Under the pieces are notes generated by a model. That model saw nothing but the letters and a program-made list of their open reading frames with translations, was not told the DNA's origin and ran no database searches. The position numbers and the translations under genes were made by a program. From UBA9676 sp963730065 (GTDB taxonomy: Bacteria > Actinomycetota > Actinomycetes > Streptosporangiales > Streptosporangiaceae), in NCBI GenBank assembly GCA_963730065.1, contig CAVSQL010000017.1, positions 62,001-126,000 on the forward strand: DNA of 64,000 bases, written 5' to 3'. Of this stretch, positions 33,383 to 42,083 are shown one piece after another. Every line of letters starts with the position of its first letter. The stretch's first letter is position 1.

Positions 33383-35035
33383 TCAGCCAAGCGGGACCTT
33401 GACGACGCGCGTTCCCCAGTTTTGCGCCCCAGTCGTGGTCTGGCTCGACTTGGGCGGGATGTACTCAGTGGCGAGCCACGCGGAATCCGACTGGAAGTCC
33501 GGAACCGCGAAGGAGTAGTCACCCCAGCGCGTCGAGTTCGGGTCGTACGGCCCCGTCCCCGCCGCTGCCACCACCGGCGGCCCGAAATTGCCCTGACCGG
33601 CCTTCAGCGTGGCGTAGGCGGCGCTCGGGAACTGGCTGGCGCTGGTCTGGGTGAACACGACCGCCGCGTTCCCGGCCGCGTCCGGCTGCACCGCCGGGTA
33701 AATCTCGTACCGGCCGGCGCGGTCGATGTATCCCTGGCGGACAACCGACGCCCCGGTGATCCCGGTCGTTCCGAGTTTCGGCTTCACCTGGAACCAGGCC
33801 CCGCCTGCGCGCACCGTGCTGTCGCCGGCGGGTTGCACCGCCGTCGTCAGCTCACCCCAGACCGTGCCGCCGACGAACGCCGTCTGCTGCATCCGGTCGT
33901 CGCCGGCATTCAACAGGCTCGTAGCACCCTTCTGGGGAGGGTTCGGCGGGTTGGCGTACTTCTGCGAGTTGATGACGATGCTGGACAGCGTCGGCGTGCC
34001 GCCCAGGCTGACCTGGTTCCGGTTGGTCACGGCCCACACGCTGATGCGGTGGTCACCGGTGCCGTTGGGGTCCAGCGCGCCGAGCATGTACTCGGCGTTC
34101 GGGTTCCCCTGGGACAGGGCAGGCTGCGGCGCCACTGTGCTGGTTGTGTTGTTCGTCAGGTGGGCGAAGTGCGCGAAGCGCGCGCTCGGGGCGCCGTTGA
34201 CCAGGTCGGATTTGTCGATGACCCACATCTCGGCGCCGTTGAACTGTGGCCCCAGGATCGAGAACTCGTCAGCGGTGACGTAGAAATTGGTCTGGTCGAT
34301 CCCTATCCTCGGCTGGTCACCGAAGCAGGGGCAGCCGTTCCCACCCGGGTCCGTGGTGTCGATCGCGTACTCGTTCCACAGCCCGATCGGACTGGAGCTG
34401 TGCCGGACGGCGATCTGCAGGGTACTCGCGGTGCCCGTGTCGTTGAGGAACAGGACGATCGCGAACCAGGTCTGGGTCGAGGGATCGAACCAGCAGCGCG
34501 GGTCGCTGGTGAACTCCTTGCCCCCCACGTTGAACAGGTCGTTGATGTTGAACGGCCCGCGCAGCGACTTCCCGGCCGTGTTGTAGATTCGGTACGCGGA
34601 GTTGACCGCCTCGAGCACGAAGCCGTTGCCCTTGCACAGCCCCTGGTCCGGCGGTTCGAACGTCTGCTCGTAGTTGGTGAACTGGCTGTCCCGGCTGCTG
34701 ACGCCGTTGAAGTTGACCAGAGCAGAGGTAGTGGACGTCGCCGCTGCTGCGGCCGCCGGCGCCGGCGCCTGGGGGACCGCTTCCGTCGCCGAGAAGTGGC
34801 CGTTTGGCAGCCGCCGGACCCCTCTCGGCACTGTCACCAGCGGCGTCGTGACGGTCGGCGTTCTTCTGGGCACCAGCCGGGCCACGCCCGTTGTGCCGGT
34901 GTAGTGCGTCACTGCGGGATTCGGGCTGCTCCCTGAGGCGGCCGCTTGGGCCACTGTCGGCGCCAGCCCGGCTGCAATCGTCGCCAGGCTTGCGGCCGCG
35001 GCCACGCCTAACCAACGCATGCGAGTGAGCTTCAT
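33383..35035 (-). CDS. Secreted protein, possibly beta-propeller, unknown function
   Basis: 550 residues from ATG 35035, with GAAGGGGG upstream. The signal peptide is MRWLGVAAAASLATIAAGLAPTVAQAAAS. After an Ala/Pro linker (about 85-105) the sequence has repeated Trp/Phe-Asp-Pro-Ser and NxFYVTADEF-type segments (WFDPSTQTWFAIVLF; QPRIGIDQTNFYVTADEF; YEIYPAVQPDAAGNAAVVFTQ). Such spacing recalls sialidase-like or related beta-propellers, but no catalytic motif is identifiable. It is probably exported to the surface. It is alone on its transcript. Confidence 0.8.
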   Translation of the reverse strand: MKLTRMRWLGVAAAASLATIAAGLAPTVAQAAASGSSPNPAVTHYTGTTGVARLVPRRTPTVTTPLVTVPRGVRRLPNGHFSATEAVPQAPAPAAAAAATSTTSALVNFNGVSSRDSQFTNYEQTFEPPDQGLCKGNGFVLEAVNSAYRIYNTAGKSLRGPFNINDLFNVGGKEFTSDPRCWFDPSTQTWFAIVLFLNDTGTASTLQIAVRHSSSPIGLWNEYAIDTTDPGGNGCPCFGDQPRIGIDQTNFYVTADEFSILGPQFNGAEMWVIDKSDLVNGAPSARFAHFAHLTNNTTSTVAPQPALSQGNPNAEYMLGALDPNGTGDHRISVWAVTNRNQVSLGGTPTLSSIVINSQKYANPPNPPQKGATSLLNAGDDRMQQTAFVGGTVWGELTTAVQPAGDSTVRAGGAWFQVKPKLGTTGITGASVVRQGYIDRAGRYEIYPAVQPDAAGNAAVVFTQTSASQFPSAAYATLKAGQGNFGPPVVAAAGTGPYDPNSTRWGDYSFAVPDFQSDSAWLATEYIPPKSSQTTTGAQNWGTRVVKVPLG

Positions 35036-35261
35036 TGGACCCCCTTCGCTCACCAGGTGGTTCCCCACCTGGCCCCATAGGGGCATACAAAACCCCGGGT
35101 TGAGCCTATACACGCCGGTCTCTCCGGCGGAATAGGCCCGGCCGGATTGGCGGCTCGGCAAAGGGCTGGATATCCGGTCCCAGTGCCAGCGAGATGGCCG
35201 GCGCAGGGCCCGGTCACCAGCAGCAGCCACGAACCGGCGAACCGCGCAGCCACCGCGCTGG
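35036..35261. other. Intergenic region with VOC-gene fragment
   Basis: About 225 bp between two leftward genes. The right end (35205-35266, overlapping the neighbouring stop) encodes, leftward, VAARFAGSWLLLVTG, nearly the same as VVLRFAGTWLLLVTG in the VOC gene at 30627. The DNA is also alike over about 50 bases. The rest shows no gene. It also carries the promoter of the secreted protein. Confidence 0.5.
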
Positions 35262-35975
35262 TCAGCTGGCCTGCCGGTAGCGGCTGAGGATCTCGGTGCG
35301 CAGGTGCGGGCTGGAGGCACCTAGCGCCGACAGGATGGGCGGGACGGCGCCGTCGGCCATGGACACGACCGCCAGGCCAAGATGCTCCACCCCGACCTGC
35401 CCGCTGCGCCCGGTTCGCGCCTCAAGGACCGCGTGCATCAGGCACTTCTTGGCCCGGGGCGTGAACGGGATGCGTCCCGGGCCAGCGGGGAGCTGGCCGT
35501 GGCCGGTCCCCTCATCCGGCGCCTGCCGTGGGCCCGGCGCCCCCGTCACCGGGCCGGTGGCCGGTACCACCACCTGCCGCCTGGCCCGGCGGGACCGGTG
35601 GGCCAGGCGGCCGGCCCAGCGCCGGCCCCGCGGCCAGCGGGCCGGCGCCGCGGTCAGGGCATCCGGCCCGAAGGCCGCCTCGACCTTGCCCCGGACGGCG
35701 TCGAGATCGATGCCGATGGCGGCGAGCGCATCGGCGTCCAGGACGTCGAACAGGCTGACCCCGCGGCCGGCCCCGGCCAGCCGGACCACCTCCGCCCGGA
35801 CGCGTTCTGGCGTGACGCCGTGGCCGCGCAGGATGATGCCGGCCTGGCCGTCGGTGGCGGCCAGGGCCAGCAGCAGGTGCTCGCAGCCGATCCAGCGATG
35901 GCCCAGGCGGAGCGCGTTCTCGCGCGCGCCTACCACCACGTCGCGGGCGTCGCTGGTGAACCGTTCCAGCATCAT
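35262..35975 (-). CDS. Clp N-domain (substrate/adaptor-binding) protein without ATPase
   Basis: 237 residues. Two Clp_N repeats are recognisable: MLERFTSDARDVVVGARENALRLGHRWIGCEHLLLALAA at the start and IPFTPRAKKCLMHAVLEARTGRSGQVGVEHLGLAVV near the end, separated by a basic Pro/Arg-rich linker. It has no AAA+ domains, so it cannot unfold proteins alone and may act as an adaptor or decoy for ClpC. ATG 35975 overlaps the TGA of the HTH gene (ATGA), so it is translated with the regulator. Confidence 0.87.
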   Translation of the reverse strand: MMLERFTSDARDVVVGARENALRLGHRWIGCEHLLLALAATDGQAGIILRGHGVTPERVRAEVVRLAGAGRGVSLFDVLDADALAAIGIDLDAVRGKVEAAFGPDALTAAPARWPRGRRWAGRLAHRSRRARRQVVVPATGPVTGAPGPRQAPDEGTGHGQLPAGPGRIPFTPRAKKCLMHAVLEARTGRSGQVGVEHLGLAVVSMADGAVPPILSALGASSPHLRTEILSRYRQAS

Positions 35976-36193
35976 CGCCTCCCAGGCCGCCGGCCGTGCT
36001 TGCGGTGCACGGTCTGCTTGGTCACGCCGAGCCGGACGGCGATGTCCTGCCACGACCAGCCCTGCGCCCGGGCGTTGTCAACCTGGAGGATCTCCAGCTG
36101 CTCGGTGAGGACCCGGAGGGCCGCCACCGCGCGCAGCCCGACGTCCGGGTCGTTGCTGGCGGCGTTCCCGGCCAGCTCCAGGGTTGCTTCCAT
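35972..36193 (-). CDS. Small helix-turn-helix regulator
   Basis: About 73 residues from ATG 36193. The C-terminal half is a helix-turn-helix with WSWQDIAVRLGVTKQTVHRKHG, a sigma-region-4/MerR-like recognition motif, and a basic end. In-frame ATGs at 36205 and 36244 are alternatives; 36205 lies inside a palindrome. It has no ribosome site, suggesting a leaderless transcript. Small HTH genes coupled to Clp_N genes are frequent in actinomycetes, and the two palindromes over its start make autoregulation likely. Confidence 0.8.
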   Translation of the reverse strand: MEATLELAGNAASNDPDVGLRAVAALRVLTEQLEILQVDNARAQGWSWQDIAVRLGVTKQTVHRKHGRRPGRR

Positions 36194-36196
36194 GGT

Positions 36197-36214
36197 CGTC
36201 AGCATATGCTGACG
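36197..36214. promoter_or_regulatory. Operator 1 of the HTH/Clp_N pair
   Basis: CGTCAGCATATGCTGACG, a perfect 18-bp palindrome, immediately upstream of the HTH start codon at 36193. The centre-to-centre distance to the second site is about 27 bp. Confidence 0.7.
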
Positions 36215-36222
36215 ACGACCGG

Positions 36223-36242
36223 GCGTCAACACATGCTGACGC
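36223..36242. promoter_or_regulatory. Operator 2 of the HTH/Clp_N pair
   Basis: GCGTCAACACATGCTGACGC, a degenerate copy of the palindrome at 36197 with the same GTCA...TGAC outer half sites and an imperfect centre. Confidence 0.6.
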
Positions 36243-36294
36243 ACGCCTCCCCCGTACTGGTACCGGATCTTCCCCGGTTGGCCGTCCCCGGTGC

Positions 36295-37785
36295 CTATCC
36301 GCTGATGACTGCCTCGAAGAGCCCTGCGTACTGCAGCAGGTGACGGTCGCCGAGGTAGTTCTCGCGGACATGCGCCTGGCCGGCCCGGCCCATCTCATCC
36401 GCCTGGTCCGGGTGGTCGAGCAGCCACCGCACGTGTGACCCGAACGCGGCCAGGTCGGCCGGGTCGGGCAGCAGGATGCCGGTGCCCTCGACGATCTGGT
36501 CCATGATCCCGCCGACGGCCGAGCCGACCGCCGGGCGGGCCTTCCACATGCCCTCGGCCACGGTGAGCCCGAATCCCTCCGCGAAGCTCTTCTGCACGAT
36601 CACCCGCGCATGCCGCTGGATCGCGTTGATCATGGCCGCGTTCTCCTCGATGTCGTCAAGCGGCAGGGTGACCAGCAGTATCCGCGCCCGGGTCGCGGCG
36701 GGCAGGCTCCGCCACTGCGCCACGCATTCAGCGAAGACCAGGCTGCCTTCGGGGTCGTCGGCCACCTCGCTGACCTCAGGCCCGACGAGCATCAGGTGGC
36801 CATCGCCGCCGGGCACCACGTGCTCGGCGAAGCCGTGCATGACGCCTGGCATGTCCTTGAGCCTGTCCCAGCGCGAGACCTGGACGACGACGGCGTCAGC
36901 CGGCCCGGGCCTGGCCTCGCCGATCACCGCTGCGCCCCGGGTGACCTCACCGCTCGTTCCATCGTGGCGGGTGAAGTGCCCGTGGACCGGCGGCGGGTCA
37001 CCGCTCAGCACCCCGATGATGGCCAGGATCGCCTCTACCGTGTCCACGTCGAGGTACTCGTTCTTCGCCGAGAACGGGTCGATGGACGGCGGGATTATCC
37101 GGGCCAGCGCCCCGGGGACCCACGCCGGAACATACTGCTGCCGGGAGAAGACGAAGCCGTGCGCGGGCACCAGATATGGCCGCAGGAAGTCCCAGGCCGC
37201 GCGGGTCACGTCGCTGGAGAAATCCACCCCGATGTGACACCGCCAGATGACCAGCGCACCCGCCCGGGCCAGCGCGTCGGTCAGGCCAGCCGTCTGCGGA
37301 TCATGCAGCAGCACGACATCGCCGGAACGCACCTGCCCGACCAGTTCATCCGCGTTCGCGGCGAGCACCTCCGCGTAATGGCCGGCATCGGCGGGACCGA
37401 CCATCCCGGTGGCGCCGACCTGGCCGTGGATCTGGTTGTGCAGGCCCTTGGTGATCGCGAAGAATTCCGGGTCGCCGCCGATCACGGCCCACCGGACCGC
37501 GATCCCCAGGCCATCGGCGTAGGCCACGAGCACCCGCAGCATCTCGGCGACCCCGCCGCCGACCGCGGTGGAGTTCACGTTCCAGATGGTCCGCGGGCCG
37601 AGCCGCTCGCGGAACGCGGCGGCCGCGGTGATCAGCCGGCCGTAGCGCCCGGGGCCGATGACCGGCTCGAGTTCGGCCACCGCGAGCGGGCGGATGGGGA
37701 CGTCCTGGAGCAGGGCCACCGCTCCATCATCACCGGGCCCGCCCGCCCGCGGATCACCCGGCCCGGGTACGGCCGTCAGCGCCAC
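36295..37785 (-). CDS. GT4 glycosyltransferase, trehalose-synthase (TreT)-like
   Basis: Up to 496 residues. The early segment IWNVNSTAVGGGVAEMLRVLV is characteristic of TreT/trehalose phosphorylase-like GT4 enzymes. The donor-binding site is in the second Rossmann domain: VSRWDRLKDMPGVM, and VQKSFAEGFGLTVAEGMWKARPAVGSAVGGI with the E-x7-E nucleotide-sugar motif. TreT makes trehalose from ADP-glucose and glucose. A function in trehalose or glucosyl metabolism is likely. GTG 37785 opens the frame; GTG 37719 (VALLQDVPIRP) may be the true start. Confidence 0.85.
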   Translation of the reverse strand: MALTAVPGPGDPRAGGPGDDGAVALLQDVPIRPLAVAELEPVIGPGRYGRLITAAAAFRERLGPRTIWNVNSTAVGGGVAEMLRVLVAYADGLGIAVRWAVIGGDPEFFAITKGLHNQIHGQVGATGMVGPADAGHYAEVLAANADELVGQVRSGDVVLLHDPQTAGLTDALARAGALVIWRCHIGVDFSSDVTRAAWDFLRPYLVPAHGFVFSRQQYVPAWVPGALARIIPPSIDPFSAKNEYLDVDTVEAILAIIGVLSGDPPPVHGHFTRHDGTSGEVTRGAAVIGEARPGPADAVVVQVSRWDRLKDMPGVMHGFAEHVVPGGDGHLMLVGPEVSEVADDPEGSLVFAECVAQWRSLPAATRARILLVTLPLDDIEENAAMINAIQRHARVIVQKSFAEGFGLTVAEGMWKARPAVGSAVGGIMDQIVEGTGILLPDPADLAAFGSHVRWLLDHPDQADEMGRAGQAHVRENYLGDRHLLQYAGLFEAVISG

Positions 37786-37821
37786 CGGTGCCGCCTGGCC
37801 CGGGCCGGGGGCCGCTCCGCC

Positions 37822-38148
37822 TCAGCCGGCCGAGCCGCCGGCGATCTCATAGGACCACAGCTCGCTGCTGACGCCGACCGGCGCGGACGCGGCACCGCCG
37901 CCGCGCTCGGCGGCCGAGCGGTGCCCGTGCCCGAACGCCGGCGAACGCAGCCATGCCTCGAAGGAGGCGTCGTCCCGCCACCGGGTCACCACCAGCCAGG
38001 TCGTCCGCCCGTCGGCCGGCTTGAGGAGCTCGAAGCCCTCGAAGCCATCCTGGTCATCGACCGCGCCCGCCCGGGCGGCGAACCTGCGGGCGAGCTCGTC
38101 CCCGCTGTCGGCCGGCACCGTAATGGCATTGATCTTCACGACGGTCAT
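37822..38148 (-). CDS. Antibiotic biosynthesis monooxygenase/HmoA-like heme-type protein
   Basis: 108 residues from ATG 38148. The ABM fold of MhuD/HmoA-like proteins is seen in VVKINAITVPADSGDELARRFAARAGAV, then FEGFELLKPADGRTTWLVVTRWRDDASFEAWLRS. In MhuD and HmoA this fold degrades heme, with an Asn/Trp/His set. The C-terminal Ser/Ala stretch ends in SYEIAGG. Heme degradation is plausible but not proven. Confidence 0.8.
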   Translation of the reverse strand: MTVVKINAITVPADSGDELARRFAARAGAVDDQDGFEGFELLKPADGRTTWLVVTRWRDDASFEAWLRSPAFGHGHRSAAERGGGAASAPVGVSSELWSYEIAGGSAG

Positions 38149-38305
38149 GTGCCCCATCATGCCAGCCGTCCCGGCGCCCCGCCGCCGCGAGACCGCCGGC
38201 CCGGGAAGGTGCGGGAAAGGTGTGGCGGGCGCGCCGCGGGCCCGCCGGTCCATGGCAGCATGTGGCCACGGCGCGGCATGGCCCACGCCGCCGGGAGGAG
38301 GCGGA

Positions 38306-39280
38306 ATGCCAGCCGGTCACCTGAGCCCCCGGACACTCGGCTCATCCGGCCTGGAGGTGTCGGCGCTGTCGCTCGGCTCGTGGCGCACGTTCGAGCGGCT
38401 GCCGGCCGGGACCGGGGTCGACATTGTGCGGGCGGCCCGCGAGGAGGGCATCAGCTTCTTCGACGACGCCCGCTACGACGACGAGACGGGCCGGGCGCCG
38501 ATCCCGACGGGATACTCCGAGGTGCTGTTCGGGGAGCTGTTCCGTGGGGCGGGTGTCCGGCGCGACGAGGTGATCGTGGCCAACAAGCTGTGGTGGGAGT
38601 TCTGGCCCGGGCAGAGCGCCGCCGCGGAGCTGGACGCCTCCCTGCAGCGCATGCGCTTCGACCACGTGGACCTGATCTATGCGAACCCGCCGCCTGCGGG
38701 CCTGGACGTGGCCGACCTGGTGGCCGACGTCGGCGGGCTCGTCGCCGCGGGGAAGGCCCGCGCGTGGGGCCTGGTGAACTGGCCCGCCGATCTTTGCGGC
38801 CAGGCGGTCGCGGCGGCCGCCAGCCTCGCGATCGCGCCGCCCTGTGCGGTCCAGCTGCCTTACAGCCTGGTGCAGCGGTCCTGGGTGGAGGACACCGAGA
38901 TGAGGCAGGCGCTCACGGCGGCCGGCGCCGGGGTCATCGCCTCGTTCTGCCTGGCCGGCGGCGTGCTCACCGGCAAGTACCGGTCCGGTCCGGCGGCGGG
39001 CCGGGCCGCGGGAACGCTCGCCGAGCCCCGGGTCGCCCCGGCCGCCGCGGCGGCGGAGGAACTGGCCCGCCTGGCCGGCGACCTGGACACGACCGCGGCC
39101 GCGCTGGCGCTGGCCTTCCCGTTCACCAACCCGGACGTCACCAGCGTGCTGTTCGGGGCCACCAGCCCGCAGCAGCTCCGGGCTAACTGCGCCGTCACCG
39201 GTCTGTGGGACCGGCTGGGCCCGGAGCACCTCGGGCGGCTGCAGCGCATCGGGCTGCCCGCCGGCCCTGGGCCCCGCTGA
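38306..39280 (+). CDS. Aldo/keto reductase (voltage-channel beta-subunit type)
   Basis: 324 residues from ATG 38306, after GGGAGGAGG. The barrel starts RTLGSSGLEVSALSLGSW. The catalytic region has GISFFDDARYDDETG (Asp and Tyr of the AKR tetrad) and VIVANKLWWE (Lys). NADPH-binding residues follow in CLAGGVLTGKYRSGPA, and FPFTNPDVTSVLFGATSPQQLRAN lies near the end. It belongs to the AKR6/7-type branch. Substrate unknown, probably an aldehyde. It converges with the patatin gene. Confidence 0.9.
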   Translation: MPAGHLSPRTLGSSGLEVSALSLGSWRTFERLPAGTGVDIVRAAREEGISFFDDARYDDETGRAPIPTGYSEVLFGELFRGAGVRRDEVIVANKLWWEFWPGQSAAAELDASLQRMRFDHVDLIYANPPPAGLDVADLVADVGGLVAAGKARAWGLVNWPADLCGQAVAAAASLAIAPPCAVQLPYSLVQRSWVEDTEMRQALTAAGAGVIASFCLAGGVLTGKYRSGPAAGRAAGTLAEPRVAPAAAAAEELARLAGDLDTTAAALALAFPFTNPDVTSVLFGATSPQQLRANCAVTGLWDRLGPEHLGRLQRIGLPAGPGPR

Positions 39281-39287
39281 CCCAGGG

Positions 39288-40292
39288 TCACGCGACCGCT
39301 GGCCGGTCCAGCGGCGTGCCCGCGAGCGTGGCCGCCGATGTCGTCAGGGACGTCTCGAGCACCGACCGGCGGCGCCGCGGGTCCATCAGGTTCACTCCCA
39401 TGACCGCCAGGTCGTCGGGCCCGGGGGTGAGCACCGTGACCCGGATGCCCGCTGAACGCAGCGCCCGGACCTCCCGCAGCATGGCCATGGTGATCAGCGC
39501 CCGCAGGCGCCGCTCCAGCCGCTCGACCGGCTTGCGGGGCAGCCGGCCGGCGTCGACGCTGGCCATCGGGGCGAGCACGAAAACCTCGTCCACCCCGCCG
39601 CGGGCCAGCGCGCCCAGCGAGGTCGGGGACCGCACGCCGCCATCGATGTACCGGCGGCCCCCGACCACGGCCGGCTCGTACCAGCCCGGGATGGAGCAGG
39701 AGGCGACAACGGCGTCGGGCAGCCGGGCGCGGGGGGCGCCCGGGCGCCCGAAGAACACCCGCCGGCCGCGGTCGTAGTCCACGGCGACGATCCAGGTCCG
39801 GCCGCCGCCGACCCAGTCGGCCGGGACGTGGCGGTAGGCGTGCGCGTGCACCGCCCGCATCATCTCGCGCAGGGCCTGGTGACTGCCCCGGCCACGGAGC
39901 ACCCAGGCGCTGGCGCGGACCCCCGGGTGCACCCGGTGGGGCATCAGCAGCGAGGTCAGCAGCAGCCGGGGCGAGCCGACCCGCAGCGCGGGGGGCGGGG
40001 GCCACGGGCCGCCGGAGACCTCATCGACGCCCGCGTCCGCCAGCACGCCGATGGCCTCGCCCCGCTGGTGGGCGATCATCTCCTCGACGCCGACCCCGCA
40101 GCGCAGCGCGGCGGCGAGAACACTGCCCGCGCTGGTCCCGACGACGAGGTCGACGTCGGCGATCGGGCACGGCAGGCGCTCCTGCACCGCCGGCAGCGCC
40201 CCGGTCATCCAGGCCGCGCCGAGCACACCGCCGGCACCGAGCACCAGGCCCACCCGCGGGCGGGAACCGCCGGGCGCCGCTTCAGGACCCAT
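39288..40292 (-). CDS. Patatin-like phospholipase
   Basis: 334 residues from ATG 40292, after GGAGGTGC. The patatin features are complete: oxyanion loop VGLVLGAGGVLGAAW (14-28), the nucleophile in GTSAG (Ser54, residues 52-56) and the catalytic Asp in YIDGG (Asp217). No signal peptide is seen. Such enzymes hydrolyse acyl chains of membrane or storage lipids. The neighbouring WS/DGAT gene, transcribed the same way with about 105 bp between, suggests a lipid-storage context. Confidence 0.9.
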   Translation of the reverse strand: MGPEAAPGGSRPRVGLVLGAGGVLGAAWMTGALPAVQERLPCPIADVDLVVGTSAGSVLAAALRCGVGVEEMIAHQRGEAIGVLADAGVDEVSGGPWPPPPALRVGSPRLLLTSLLMPHRVHPGVRASAWVLRGRGSHQALREMMRAVHAHAYRHVPADWVGGGRTWIVAVDYDRGRRVFFGRPGAPRARLPDAVVASCSIPGWYEPAVVGGRRYIDGGVRSPTSLGALARGGVDEVFVLAPMASVDAGRLPRKPVERLERRLRALITMAMLREVRALRSAGIRVTVLTPGPDDLAVMGVNLMDPRRRRSVLETSLTTSAATLAGTPLDRPAVA

Positions 40293-40397
40293 GAGCACCT
40301 CCAGGGCCCAGCCGCCGGCGCCGCCCCCGGGCCCCGGCGTTTGGTGCGTGCGATCCTACCCATCCGCGGGCGCTGCCCATCACGGCTGCGGCCCGCC

Positions 40398-41948
40398 TCA
40401 GCCGTGACCAGCCGGGCGGGGTGACCGCGCGGCGGGCCGCCCGGCCGGTGAGCCGGCCGTGCGGGCCCCGTCGGCGGCCCGCCGCCCCGCACCCGCCGGG
40501 GCGGCGGCGCGGCGCTGGCCCGGGGCGGCGCCGGGTCGCTTGGCCCCGGCCGGGGCGGCGGCGCGGCGGGCCGCCGACGCCTGGGCCTGCAGCTCGGCCA
40601 GGCCGCGGCGGATGCCTTTGACCAGGACGTCCAGGTCAGGCGCGGCGCTGTAGTCAGCGGTGATGCCGAACGAGAAGCGATCGAGGTAGGAGAAGATCGC
40701 GATCGAGATCCGCACATTGTCGCCGATCGGCACGTACGGGTAGGCCTCCACCATCGGCCGGCCGAGGACGAACAGCGGGAACCCGGGCCCGGGCACGTTG
40801 GTCGTCACCGTCTGGACCAGCGGCTGGGGGAGCTGGAACGCGGCCCGGGAACCCGCCGCGAGCAGCGTGGGCGCGGCGAAACCCAGCATCTGGGTGAGGA
40901 GCTCGGCGCCCACCGCCTGGCGGGTGCGCTTGAGATCGTCCAGCTGGCCGCACAGTAAGGCGAGCCGCCGCATCGGGTCGGGTTCGCTGACCGGCAGGTT
41001 GGCGAGCACCGCCGACACCCGGTTGGTGACGATCCCCCGCTCGTCCCGCCTGCGGAGCGAGATCGGGACGAGCGAGCGCACCACCAGCCCCTCGCTGAGC
41101 TCGCCGCGCTCGATCAGCAGGTCACGGAAGCCACGGGTGATCGCCGCGAGCAGGACGTCGTTGACCGTGCCCCCCAGCGCCGTCCGGATCCGCTTCACCC
41201 GGCTGAGGCTGGCCGTGGTCCAGGCCCACCGGCGGTGCGGCCCGATCGGGCCGTTCAGCGAGCTCGCCGAGGGCGCGGCGAGCCGGAGCGCGCTGTCGCC
41301 GAGGCCGCGGCCGAACCTCATAAGGTCGGCCCGGCTCCGCAGGCGGTCCCGCAGGAAGGCGGGCGCGTCCGCCAGCTGCCGCAGCGGCCAGGTCACCGTA
41401 TCGCGGGCGCCGCTGACGACCATGCTTAACGCCGACGGCCCCGGCTCAGGTGCCCAGGAGCCCGGTGCCGCCTGCCCGGCGTCCGGGCTGAGGTCGAACA
41501 TCACCGTCATCAGGTCGGTGCCGCCGATGCCGTCGACCATGCAGTGGTGCACCTTGGAGATCAGCGCCCAGCGGCCGCCCTCGATGCCCTCCAGCAGCCA
41601 CGCCTCCCACAGCGGCCGGTCGCGGTCGAGCCGCTGCGCGAAGAGCTGCCCGGCCAGCTGGCGCAGCTGCCGGGCTTTGCCTGGCTTCGGCACCGCGGCG
41701 TGCCGCACGTGATAGCCGATCTCGAAGTTCTCATCGTCGGCCCAGGCCGGATGGAACACGTGCAGCGGGACGGTCCGGACGACCTGGCGGTAGCGCGGCA
41801 CCTGCGGGAGCTTGGCGGCAAACAGGTCGACGAGATCGGGGTAGGCAGGTGCGGGCCCCTCGAACACCATGAGCGAGCCAAGATGCATCGGAACGTTCCG
41901 GTGCTCGACGAAGAAGAACCCAGCGTCGAGCGTGCTCATCCGCTCCAT
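40398..41948 (-). CDS. Wax ester synthase/diacylglycerol acyltransferase (WS/DGAT)
   Basis: 516 residues from ATG 41948. The condensation-type active site is HHCMVDG (HHxxxDG, His134, His135, Asp139). The start LDAGFFFVEHRNVPMHLGS and the C-terminal NVPGPGFPLFVLGRP and PYVPIGDNVRISIAIFSYLDRFSFGITAD are family signatures. It transfers acyl groups from acyl-CoA to diacylglycerol or fatty alcohol. The last 60 residues are a low-complexity Ala/Pro/Arg tail (AAAPAGA repeats) absent from typical members. It lies next to a patatin lipase in the same direction. Confidence 0.93.
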   Translation of the reverse strand: MERMSTLDAGFFFVEHRNVPMHLGSLMVFEGPAPAYPDLVDLFAAKLPQVPRYRQVVRTVPLHVFHPAWADDENFEIGYHVRHAAVPKPGKARQLRQLAGQLFAQRLDRDRPLWEAWLLEGIEGGRWALISKVHHCMVDGIGGTDLMTVMFDLSPDAGQAAPGSWAPEPGPSALSMVVSGARDTVTWPLRQLADAPAFLRDRLRSRADLMRFGRGLGDSALRLAAPSASSLNGPIGPHRRWAWTTASLSRVKRIRTALGGTVNDVLLAAITRGFRDLLIERGELSEGLVVRSLVPISLRRRDERGIVTNRVSAVLANLPVSEPDPMRRLALLCGQLDDLKRTRQAVGAELLTQMLGFAAPTLLAAGSRAAFQLPQPLVQTVTTNVPGPGFPLFVLGRPMVEAYPYVPIGDNVRISIAIFSYLDRFSFGITADYSAAPDLDVLVKGIRRGLAELQAQASAARRAAAPAGAKRPGAAPGQRRAAAPAGAGRRAADGARTAGSPAGRPAARSPRPAGHG

Positions 41949-42083
41949 GGCCTGCCTCCCGTCACCGGCGCCTGCTTGGCAGCCCTGCCCCTTCTGGCCA
42001 CCCGTTATGCCTGCTGTGCCGTGACGTTCGCCACGTGGGCCAGCCGACGGCGGCCGGAAACGGCGGCCGCCGCCCCGGGCTGG

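Noticed and set aside
33167..34936. 589-codon + strand frame opposite the secreted protein
   Set aside because: The minus strand has a signal peptide and Trp/Asn-rich protein of normal composition; the plus frame does not.
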